A stretch of 26,808 nucleotides of DNA from an uncultured Collinsella sp. (GTDB lineage Bacteria > Actinomycetota > Coriobacteriia > Coriobacteriales > Coriobacteriaceae), in NCBI GenBank assembly GCA_900541885.1, contig UQKW01000029.1, positions 1 through 26,808 on the forward strand. Direction: 5' to 3'. A program made the position numbers and the translations under genes. The stretch's first letter is position 1. The number at the start of each line of letters is the position of its first letter. Below are positions 15,465-22,097 of this stretch, in pieces. The notes beneath the pieces were generated by a model. That model ran no database searches. It was not told the origin of the DNA and worked only from the letters and a program-made list of their open reading frames with translations.

Positions 15465-16904
15465 ATGAGCGACGGAAAGAAAAAGCTTTCCTTCTTGACG
15501 GTCATTTCGACCATCATCTGCGTCGTCTTCGTTTGCGAGGCCGCCGCTCCTGCTGCTGCCATTGGCAACCAGCAGTTCTTCTGGTGGATCTTCCTGATCC
15601 TGACCTTCCTGCTTCCCTACGGCATGGTTGTCGCCGAGCTCGGTACCACCTATGACGGCGAGGGCGGCATTTACGACTGGGTACGCGATGGCCTGGGCGA
15701 CAAATGGGGCGCCCGCATCTCGTACTACTACTGGGTCAACTACCCGCTGTGGATCGCCTCGCTGGCTACCATGTTCCCCGACATTTTGGGCATGGTCTTT
15801 GGCGTCGAGTTCAACTTGATCGCCAAGATGGGTATCGATCTTGCCTTTGTGTGGATCGTCTACCTCATGGGCCGCTCCAAGGCGGCCGACTCCGAGTGGG
15901 TCCTTAACGGTGGCGCCATCATCAAGGTCGCCGTTGCCGTTATCGTTGGCGCTTTGGGCATTTGGTATGCCATGGAGAACGGTTTTGCGAACGACATGTC
16001 CGCTGCCACCTTCCTGCCCGAGCTCACCAACACCAACGCTCTCGGCTACCTGTCGATCATCATCTTTAACTTCATGGGCTTCGAGGTCATCTGCACCATG
16101 ACCGACGACATGGCCGATCCCGCTCGCGATATCCCCAAGGCTATCATCGTCGGTGGCCTGTCCATCGCTGTGATCTACCTGTTCGCTGGCTTTGGCATCG
16201 GCGCCGCCGTGCCGGCCGACTCCATCGATCCCGACTACGGCATGATCGTCGCAGTCCAGACCATGGTGGGCGACTCCATGATCTTTAAGGTCATCTGCAT
16301 CGCCTTCCTGATCACCCTGTTCGCCAATATGGCCGCTTGGTCCTTCGGCGTTAACTCCGTTGCTCGCTACGCTGCCGAGCACGGCAACATGCCCAAGGTC
16401 TTCGCCTCGATGATCTCGGATGACGACATGCCCAACGGCGCCAACCTGGTCAACGCTGTCGTTGCCTCCCTGGTGCTGTGCCTGCAGCTCGTTCCCATCG
16501 ACGCCATCTCCAACGGTGTCTTCTGGATGCTCTTTGGCACCTCTGTCGTCTTCCTGCTGTTGACCTACATCCCGATGTTCCCGGCGTTCCTCAACCTTCG
16601 TAAGAACGACCCCAACCGTGAGCGCATCTTCACGTTCCCGTTTAAGGGCGCCATGATGAAGGTCATGCTGGCCATCCCCTGCATCGAGCTGGTTCTTGCC
16701 ATCGTTGCCACGCTGATCCCGTTCTCCGCTGCTGAAATTGGCGACAAGGTCCCGATGATCGTTATCTTCATCGTGCTCGTGCTCATCGGCGAGGTCGTCC
16801 GCGTCGTCAGCGCTAAGGGCCGCGAGACCGAGTACAAGGGTCTGACCCCTGAGCTCGCAGCCCAGCGTCTCGCTGAGGAGGCCGCCGAGGCCGAGGAGAA
16901 CTAG
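15465..16904 (+). CDS. aguD: APC-family amino acid/polyamine antiporter, probably agmatine/putrescine
   Basis: A 479-residue integral membrane protein with about twelve hydrophobic helices and the APC pattern: an early small-residue helix (VCEAAAPAAAIGN), FLLPYGMVVAELGTTYDGEGGIYDWV, and IIFNFMGFEVICTM in the middle. It probably exchanges external agmatine for internal putrescine, which would let the pathway run. The ATG at 15465 has GAAGGAG upstream. Its place between putrescine carbamoyltransferase and agmatine deiminase is the main basis for the substrate call. A close paralogue lies at 19025-20434. The charged C-terminus (AEEAAEAEEN) is cytoplasmic. Family confidence is high; substrate is inferred from context. 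Confidence 0.88.
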   Translation: MSDGKKKLSFLTVISTIICVVFVCEAAAPAAAIGNQQFFWWIFLILTFLLPYGMVVAELGTTYDGEGGIYDWVRDGLGDKWGARISYYYWVNYPLWIASLATMFPDILGMVFGVEFNLIAKMGIDLAFVWIVYLMGRSKAADSEWVLNGGAIIKVAVAVIVGALGIWYAMENGFANDMSAATFLPELTNTNALGYLSIIIFNFMGFEVICTMTDDMADPARDIPKAIIVGGLSIAVIYLFAGFGIGAAVPADSIDPDYGMIVAVQTMVGDSMIFKVICIAFLITLFANMAAWSFGVNSVARYAAEHGNMPKVFASMISDDDMPNGANLVNAVVASLVLCLQLVPIDAISNGVFWMLFGTSVVFLLLTYIPMFPAFLNLRKNDPNRERIFTFPFKGAMMKVMLAIPCIELVLAIVATLIPFSAAEIGDKVPMIVIFIVLVLIGEVVRVVSAKGRETEYKGLTPELAAQRLAEEAAEAEEN

Positions 16905-17272
16905 AGCACCCGGTTCTGGGGCTCCAACCCTCCTCGTGTACCAACGCGCGCTTCGTCGGGCTTGTCGCTCCCGACTCCGGGCACTCTAGCCTCTTCGGAG
17001 GCGTGTCCAAGCGACAGGTTTGCTAACCATTCCCCCGGGGTGGGTGTGAGCGATAGCTCCGGTAACCACCGCCCACCCCAATCTCTCTTCCGTATCCTTC
17101 GTGCGTTTTGTCTCCGCGCACTTGGTTACGTCGTCGCTTGCCGGTGCGATTCCGTGAAAACCGGCACCGGGCGCCCCGACCTTTGCCGGGGAACGGGCGC
17201 CTACCATCTCTTGGTTTTAGGCTGCGGGTAACCCGCCCGCAGCAAGCGATCGTTCGATTTGGAGGAAATCTT
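16905..17272 (+). other. Long hairpin-rich leader before agmatine deiminase
   Basis: A 368-nt gap without a gene. Visible stems include GTCGGG/CCCGAC (about 16955-16975), GGTT-TGCT-AACC (17017-17028), GGGGTGGG/CCCACCCC (17037-17044 with 17072-17079) and GC-rich pairings of GGGCGCC segments around 17168-17203. An open frame continues into agmatine deiminase from 17108 but its Arg/Pro-rich composition argues against translation. No known riboswitch class is recognised. Confidence 0.4.
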
Positions 17273-18478
17273 ATGCGTACGATCACCGAGTCCGAGTCCA
17301 CCCCCAAGGCCGACGGCTTCTTCATGCCCGCCGAGTTCGCCCCGCAGGATCGCGTGTGGATGGGCTGGCCCCACCGCACCGACACCTGGGCCCACGGCGC
17401 CAAGCCGGCCCAGAAGCAGTATGCCGCCATCGCCCGCGCCATCTCCGAGTTCACCCCGGTCTATATGTGCGCCAACCAGGTCGACTACGCCAACTGCAAG
17501 GCCGTCTTCGAGAACGACGAGAACGTCACCGTCATCGAGATGACCACCGACGACGCCTGGTTCCGCGACACTGCCGCCACCTACGTCATCAACGGCAAGG
17601 GCGAGAAGCGCGCCAACCACTGGCACTTCAACGCCTACGGCGGCCTCGTCGACGGCCTGTACTTCCCGTGGGACAAGGACGAGCAGATCGCCCTCAAGAT
17701 GGCTGAGCTCTCCGGCTGCCGCCGCTATCGTCCCGACGACATGATCCTCGAGGGCGGCTCCATCACCGTCGACGGCGAGGGCACCCTTGTCGTGACCGAC
17801 CAGTGCCTGCTTTCCCCGGGCCGCACCTGCTCTGCGGTTCTGGAGGAGGAAGAGGATCCCGAGTCCATCTGGCCCAAGTACCGCAAGAAGTTTGAGCCCT
17901 GGAGCGAGGAGCTTCGCGCCTACATGGACGAGCACCTCAAGGATTACCTGGGTGTCGAGAAGGTCATCTGGGTCAAGGAGGGCATCGACCCCGAGGAGAC
18001 CAACGGCCACATCGACGACGTCGCCACGTTCATCGCGCCGGGCGTCATGGCCTGCATTTGGACCGACGATCCCGAGTATCCGTTCTACGAGCAGTGCCAC
18101 GCTGCCTACGAGACCCTCTCCAACGCCGTCGACGCCAAGGGCCGCAAGATGAAGGTCTACAAGCTCTGCATGCCCGTGAACCCGCTGTTCATGGACCAGG
18201 CTTCCTGCGACACCATCGACGCCGACGAGAACGCCGAGCCGCGCGTCCCCGACGAGCCGCTGATCGCCTCCTACATGAACTACCTCGTGACCAACCACGG
18301 CGTTATCGTCCCGCAGTACGGCGACGAGAACGACCAGCTGGCCGTCGACACGCTCCAGAAGATCTACGACGAGGTCTGGGGCGAGGGCGTCTACAAGTGC
18401 GTCGGCGTTCAGTCCGAGCAGGTCGTCTTCGGTGGCGGCAACATCCACTGCATTACTCAGCAGGAGCCGTCCGCGTAA
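17273..18478 (+). CDS. aguA: Agmatine deiminase
   Basis: The enzyme hydrolyses agmatine to N-carbamoylputrescine and ammonia, the first step of the pathway whose second step is encoded at 14258-15331. The catalytic features of the guanidine-modifying fold are present: DDAWFRDT (93-100), NGHIDD (244-249) and the nucleophile Cys393 in GGGNIHCITQQEP. At 401 residues it is about 30 longer than typical. Extra acidic/charged sequence around 190-215 (EEEEDPESIWPKYRKKFEPW) may account for that. The ATG at 17273 has GGAGGAAA just upstream. Codon bias toward GCC/GAC/AAG is very strong, which suggests high expression. Production of ammonia also supports a role in acid tolerance. The assignment is firm. 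Confidence 0.95.
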   Translation: MRTITESESTPKADGFFMPAEFAPQDRVWMGWPHRTDTWAHGAKPAQKQYAAIARAISEFTPVYMCANQVDYANCKAVFENDENVTVIEMTTDDAWFRDTAATYVINGKGEKRANHWHFNAYGGLVDGLYFPWDKDEQIALKMAELSGCRRYRPDDMILEGGSITVDGEGTLVVTDQCLLSPGRTCSAVLEEEEDPESIWPKYRKKFEPWSEELRAYMDEHLKDYLGVEKVIWVKEGIDPEETNGHIDDVATFIAPGVMACIWTDDPEYPFYEQCHAAYETLSNAVDAKGRKMKVYKLCMPVNPLFMDQASCDTIDADENAEPRVPDEPLIASYMNYLVTNHGVIVPQYGDENDQLAVDTLQKIYDEVWGEGVYKCVGVQSEQVVFGGGNIHCITQQEPSA

Positions 18479-18521
18479 TTGTCTGTCTTCCCGAGGCACG
18501 GCACCTTGCCCTTCAATCGTC

Positions 18522-18712
18522 GGGCATGACCCTTAAGGTCTATGCCCTCCTCTTTCAGGGCAATCTGCCGCACCTCAGAAACCCAGCCGATCAATCGGAC
18601 AGTCGGTGAATCGCACCGTGACCATCTCGGGGCATTGATGGTCGGTTTATTCGATGTCTTGGTCGGCTGGGTTTTTCTTTGGGCACTCCGTTGCCTCCAC
18701 TTCGGAGTGCCC
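18522..18712 (+). terminator. Three hairpins after agmatine deiminase, including terminators
   Basis: GGGCATGACC pairs with GGTCTATGCCC (18522-18547, one bulge). AAACCCAGCCGA (18579-18590) pairs with 18663-18674 and is followed by TTTCTTT. GGGCACTCCG (18681-18690) pairs with 18703-18712. The second and third stems are good candidates for ending the agmatine transcript, which would put the next permease under its own control. Confidence 0.6.
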
Positions 18713-18728
18713 GCCTCTTTGATTGAGT

Positions 18729-18797
18729 ACGCGTCTGATCTGGGATTTATTGCGGGTTAGGCCAATTGTTCGCTTGAATATCCCAGGTCAGACGCGT
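18729..18797. repeat. Inverted repeat, 18-bp arms, upstream of the second permease
   Basis: ACGCGTCTGATCTGGGAT (18729-18746) pairs with ATCCCAGGTCAGACGCGT (18780-18797) with one mismatch and a 33-nt centre that contains GCGGGTTAGG. No T run follows, so it is more likely an operator or leader structure than a terminator. Confidence 0.5.
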
Positions 18798-18928
18798 CTT
18801 CAATTGCCAAAAGATTCCGGTCGCAATCGCGGCCGTTTTGATCGGAGTATCTATGTACCAGCGTATCGTTATCTACACGCGCCTGTTCCGCGAGCGTTGG
18901 TCCAACAATTGCATCCTCTCTTCTCTTT

Positions 18929-19005
18929 GGGATGGCACCTGCACCGGTGACGCGGCCTGCAACCCTACCTTGGGCTGCGCCTTCGGTACAGATGCCATCC
19001 TTTTT
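18929..19005 (+). terminator. Attenuator-like hairpin directly before the second permease
   Basis: GGATGGCA (18930-18937) pairs with TGCCATCC (18993-19000), immediately followed by TTTTT at 19001-19005, with further internal pairing. The T run ends only 19 nt before the permease ATG, so this terminator would stop transcription into the gene, as in attenuation. The controlling signal is unknown. Confidence 0.5.
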
Positions 19006-19024
19006 GCTGTAGGGGAAGCGTGCC

Positions 19025-20434
19025 ATGGCAGGTAAAAAGTTCTCCCTGTTCGAGGTCATCCTCTCGGTTATCTGCGTTGTCTTTACCATCGAGGCGGCTG
19101 CTCCGGCATCTGCCATGGGTAACGTGCAGTTCTTCTGGTGGATCTTCCTTATCATTACGTTTTTGCTTCCCTATGGCCTGGTGGTGGCCGAGCTCGGTAC
19201 GGCGTTCGATTCCGAGGGCGGCCTGTACGACTGGGTTCGCCTGGGCTTGGGAGACCGTTGGTGTGCACGCTGCTCCTGGTGCTATTGGGTCAACTTTCCA
19301 CTGTGGGTGGCAAGTATCGCCTGCATGTTCCCCAGTGTCATCAATGCGGTATGGGGCATCGAATTTTCGCTTGGGGTCCGAATCGCCATCGAGCTTGCCT
19401 TTGTGTGGGGCGTCACGGTCATGGCAATGCAGCCGGTGGCCGAGGCCGATTGGGTCATGGATGGCGGCGCCGTCATCAAGGTGCTCATTACCGCCGTGGT
19501 GGGAATCATCGGCATCTGGTTTGCCTGCAACAACGGCTTTGCCAACGATATGTCGTTTAAGACATTTGTCCCCGATCTGGGAGACACTAACTCACTGACG
19601 TATCTTTCAATCATCCTATTCAACTTTATGGGCTTTGAGGTGGTCGCGACCTTTGCCAGCACGATGAAGAACCCATCGCGCGATATCCCCAAGGCGGTTA
19701 TCGCCGGTGGCGTTGCCATCGCGGCGATCTACATTATCTGTGGCATCGGTATTGGAGCCGCGGTTCCCACCGAGCAGCTTTCACTCGATTCGGGCATTGT
19801 GGACGCGGTTGCCGCCATGGTGGGGCGCGCTCACCCGCTGACGATGGTCGTGGGCGTGGCCTTTCTGGTAACGCTGTTTGCCAACATGATCTGTTGGAGC
19901 TTTGGCGTCAACAACGTGGCGAGCTATGCCGCGCGCCATGGCAACATGCCGCGTCCCTTTGCGCTGGTGTCCAAGAAGACCGGCATGCCCAACGGCTCGG
20001 CACTCATTAACGGTTGTTTTGCCAGCTTGGTGCTGCTACTTCAGATTCCGCTGGGTGAAGGTTCCGACGTCTTTTGGGTCTTCTTCTCGATGAACGTCGT
20101 CTTTCTGCTCATGAGCTATATCCCGATGTTCCCGGCGTTTTGGCGCCTGCGTAAATACGACGACCGCCCGCGTGTGTTTCGCGCGCCCTTCGAGGGCAAG
20201 GTGCTTGCGGTAGCGCTTGCGGTGCCGGTGGTAGAACTCGTGCTTTCGATTGTTGCGACAATCGTGCCGCTTAACAGCTCGCCCGCCGAGATGTCAAAGT
20301 TGCCGATCCTCATGGGTGTGGTGATCGGCGTGTTGCTGGGCGAGGTTTCGCGCCTCATATCGCGCCGCGGCCGCAGCATCGACAATCCCGGCGTTGGCGC
20401 AAGGGGGACAGGTCGCTTTGCACCAAAACAGTAG
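19025..20434 (+). CDS. APC-family amino acid/polyamine permease, paralogue of AguD
   Basis: A 469-residue, about twelve-helix membrane protein clearly paralogous to the permease at 15465-16904. Shared stretches include EAAAPASAMGNVQFFWWIF, FLLPYGLVVAELGTAFDSEG, GFANDMSFKTFVPDLGDTN and FGVNNVASYAARHGNMP. The ATG at 19025 follows AGGGGAAG. Codon use is less biased than in the first permease and the gene has its own attenuator-like leader. It may carry a different substrate or ratio (for example putrescine, arginine or another amine), or serve as a second exchanger. The last residues (GARGTGRFAPKQ) are encoded by sequence containing GGGGGACAGG, like the repeat hairpins elsewhere, so the end may have been altered by a repeat. 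The substrate is not determined by sequence. Confidence 0.85.
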   Translation: MAGKKFSLFEVILSVICVVFTIEAAAPASAMGNVQFFWWIFLIITFLLPYGLVVAELGTAFDSEGGLYDWVRLGLGDRWCARCSWCYWVNFPLWVASIACMFPSVINAVWGIEFSLGVRIAIELAFVWGVTVMAMQPVAEADWVMDGGAVIKVLITAVVGIIGIWFACNNGFANDMSFKTFVPDLGDTNSLTYLSIILFNFMGFEVVATFASTMKNPSRDIPKAVIAGGVAIAAIYIICGIGIGAAVPTEQLSLDSGIVDAVAAMVGRAHPLTMVVGVAFLVTLFANMICWSFGVNNVASYAARHGNMPRPFALVSKKTGMPNGSALINGCFASLVLLLQIPLGEGSDVFWVFFSMNVVFLLMSYIPMFPAFWRLRKYDDRPRVFRAPFEGKVLAVALAVPVVELVLSIVATIVPLNSSPAEMSKLPILMGVVIGVLLGEVSRLISRRGRSIDNPGVGARGTGRFAPKQ

Positions 20435-20469
20435 CGCCGCGAGTTGTGCGGTGCTAGATGCATCTTGGA

Positions 20470-20661
20470 TTACTGCTCACGCTGCTCGGGATCAGATGCG
20501 AGCTTGGGTGCAAAGTAGGGGACGTGGCCCAGGTAGGGGCAGCTGTCCGAACGCGCCTCAACGGCGCAGGGGACATTGTCGTAGGTCATGGAAGAACCGA
20601 GTCGGGTGATGGCCTTGGCGGCGGGCGCGACGAGCATCTTGAGCGGAGCGATCGGTGTCAT
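20470..20661 (-). CDS. Small hypothetical protein, 63 residues
   Basis: A short gene divergent from the second LuxR-type regulator. The ATG at 20661 is preceded by AAAGGAGATGCC, an excellent ribosome binding site, which is the main reason to accept it. The sequence has a basic, Ala-rich first third (PLKMLVAPAAKAITRLGSS) and then two cysteines in NVPCAVEARSDSCPYLGHVP. It shows no signal peptide or membrane helix. I do not recognise a family. The Cys-x10-Cys spacing with nearby His could bind a metal, but that is only a guess. It converges on the end of the permease gene. Confidence 0.6.
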   Translation of the reverse strand: MTPIAPLKMLVAPAAKAITRLGSSMTYDNVPCAVEARSDSCPYLGHVPYFAPKLASDPEQREQ

Positions 20662-20674
20662 GGCATCTCCTTTC

Positions 20675-20728
20675 ATCGGTGAGACACAGCTTGTTTATCT
20701 AAACGATACAGTACGTTTAATCGGTGAG
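20675..20728. promoter_or_regulatory. Dyad and direct repeats between the small gene and LuxR regulator 2
   Basis: TAAACG (20700-20705) and CGTTTA (20714-20719) form a dyad, flanked by two direct ATCGGTGAG repeats at 20675-20683 and 20720-20728. This divergent region probably holds the promoters of both genes and a site for an unknown regulator. Confidence 0.4.
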
Positions 20729-20789
20729 TCTAATCTTGCGGCAAAGAATCTGTCAACATCCTCACAGCATCTAGACAGGGGAGGCGGGC

Positions 20790-21782
20790 ATGAGTTTCGC
20801 GTTCTATATCTACACCACGATTATCATGGGTGTGGCTCTGGTGACCAGTGCCGTGGCATTGGTGGTTTGGCTCATGACGCGCCGTCGCGACAGCCTCGTG
20901 GCCGCGGCGGGTTTTTTGCTCTATATGCTCGATATGTCGGTCATCTTTTTTGACGAGTACAATCGGCTCAAATACGACTACGCCGTTACCTTTAGCGAGC
21001 CGCTGCAGCACCCCTTGCTGCGCTGCGTGCTTGGTATTGCCATCTATGCCTGCGTGGTGCTATGGATGTTTGCGCGCTTGCGCAAAAGACCGACGTCGCG
21101 CATGCTCGGACTCGCTATCGTGCCGTTTTCAATCTTGCAATTGCTGCTGGTGCCTCGCAGCGGCGCTGCCGGAGAGGTGCAGCAGTATCTCTTTTGGCTC
21201 ACGCGTGACCTGGGTAATGTAGGATGTCTTGCCTATGCCGCCTGGCATTACCGGTACAGAGCAACGCGTGTTGAGAAACTCGACCTCGACCGCTCAAAGC
21301 TCTTTTGGAAGGTGGCCTTCGTTCTTGTGTTTTGCGTGATCGCCGAGGACACCTACATGATCTTGTTCTGCCGCCCCGACTCCCAAAACCCCGTCATCGG
21401 CCTCTTTTTGTGGTATCTGTCCGAGCGCAATATCTCCGAAAACGTGCTGCTCGTGGTATGCGCGGCTCAGCTTTTTTGCCAGTTTAGCCATATCCTGCGT
21501 GTGTATGCCCGTCATCCGCGTGCCGATGAGGACGTGGCAGCCGAGAGCGCAAGCTCTGAGGACGATCTCGCATCGCGTGTGGTGATTTATGCCGACGCCC
21601 ATAAGCTGTCACGGCGCGAGCAGGAGGTGCTCACGCTGGTGCTGAAGGGCAACGACGCCCAAAACATCGCCAGCGAGTTGGTCATCAGCCCTGGCACGGT
21701 CAAGGCACACTTGCATCGCATCTACGTTAAAAGCGGCGTCTCCAACCGAGATGACCTTATAGATACCTTTTGGCGTTCCTAG
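20790..21782 (+). CDS. Membrane-spanning LuxR-type transcriptional regulator 2
   Basis: A 330-residue paralogue of the regulator at 12962-13927. About seven hydrophobic helices fill residues 1-240, with the shared landmarks CVIAEDTYMIL and WYLSERNISENVL. An acidic linker (DEDVAAESASSEDD) leads to the LuxR/GerE helix-turn-helix at about 271-330 (LSRREQEVLTLVLKGNDAQN, then IASELVISPGTVKAHLHRI). No receiver domain is present. The ATG at 20790 has GGGGAGG upstream. It stands ahead of the amidohydrolase-MATE genes on the same strand, with TAAACCTGC-type repeats in the gap, so control of that pair is likely. The signal is unknown. Confidence 0.9.
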   Translation: MSFAFYIYTTIIMGVALVTSAVALVVWLMTRRRDSLVAAAGFLLYMLDMSVIFFDEYNRLKYDYAVTFSEPLQHPLLRCVLGIAIYACVVLWMFARLRKRPTSRMLGLAIVPFSILQLLLVPRSGAAGEVQQYLFWLTRDLGNVGCLAYAAWHYRYRATRVEKLDLDRSKLFWKVAFVLVFCVIAEDTYMILFCRPDSQNPVIGLFLWYLSERNISENVLLVVCAAQLFCQFSHILRVYARHPRADEDVAAESASSEDDLASRVVIYADAHKLSRREQEVLTLVLKGNDAQNIASELVISPGTVKAHLHRIYVKSGVSNRDDLIDTFWRS

Positions 21783-21864
21783 CCTCATTCTTCCTCGCAT
21801 GCGGGTCTTGCTGTGTGGGCGGCCACACCGTTGGGCGTAATGAAGCGGTAATAATCTCAGACAA

Positions 21865-21900
21865 TAAACCTGCAGGTAAAGCGTGTAAACCTGCTTAAAC
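21865..21900. promoter_or_regulatory. TAAACCTGC repeats upstream of the amidohydrolase
   Basis: TAAACCTGC occurs at 21865-21873 and again at 21886-21894, 21 bp (two helical turns) apart. The first is part of ACCTGCAGGT (21868-21877), a perfect 10-bp palindrome, and the second of GTAAACCTGCTTAAAC. The element resembles those at 14065-14120. It is a candidate LuxR-type binding site. Confidence 0.55.
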
Positions 21901-21963
21901 TGACCGTTTGCGGTCCCTGGCCTTGGCACGGGTTTGCCCCTGTGTATCAATGGGTGTAGCGCG

Positions 21964-22068
21964 AAGCCGCGGACGTGGGACAGACGTCCGAGCACGGCTT
22001 GTAGGCACGCGCCGATGCGGGAGCGCTACGCTCCCAACCGAGTGCCCACGCGGGCGGTGCGTCCGCGT
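21964..22068 (+). ncRNA. Candidate structured leader RNA of the amidohydrolase operon
   Basis: Three tandem stem-loop units can be drawn. AAGCCG (21964-21969) with CGGCTT (21995-22000) encloses GGACGT-GGGACAG-ACGTCC (21971-21989). GGCAC (22004-22008) with GTGCC (22042-22046) encloses GGGAGCG-CTA-CGCTCCC (22019-22035). ACGCGG (22048-22053) pairs with CCGCGT (22063-22068). The last ends 17 nt before the ribosome binding site. I recognise no known riboswitch class, and a cis-regulatory role is inferred. Confidence 0.4.
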
Positions 22069-22097
22069 TACAACCAAAGATGCCTGAGGAGGCTCGC

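Noticed and set aside
17130..17210. Cobalamin riboswitch before agmatine deiminase
   Set aside because: Only a GGTGCGATTCCG fragment resembles the conserved core. The flanking conserved blocks are absent and the gene context does not fit.
17108..17272. N-terminal extension of agmatine deiminase by about 55 residues
   Set aside because: The upstream frame is Arg/Pro-rich, unlike the enzyme family, and the ATG at 17273 has a perfect GGAGGAAA site.
17201..18499. 432-codon minus-strand frame opposite agmatine deiminase
   Set aside because: Val/Leu/Gly/Asp-rich shadow of a strongly codon-biased gene, with no motif of its own.
21813..21828. GTGTGG-GCGG-CCACAC hairpin as terminator of LuxR regulator 2
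   Set aside because: The stem is only six pairs and no T run follows, so it is too weak to call.
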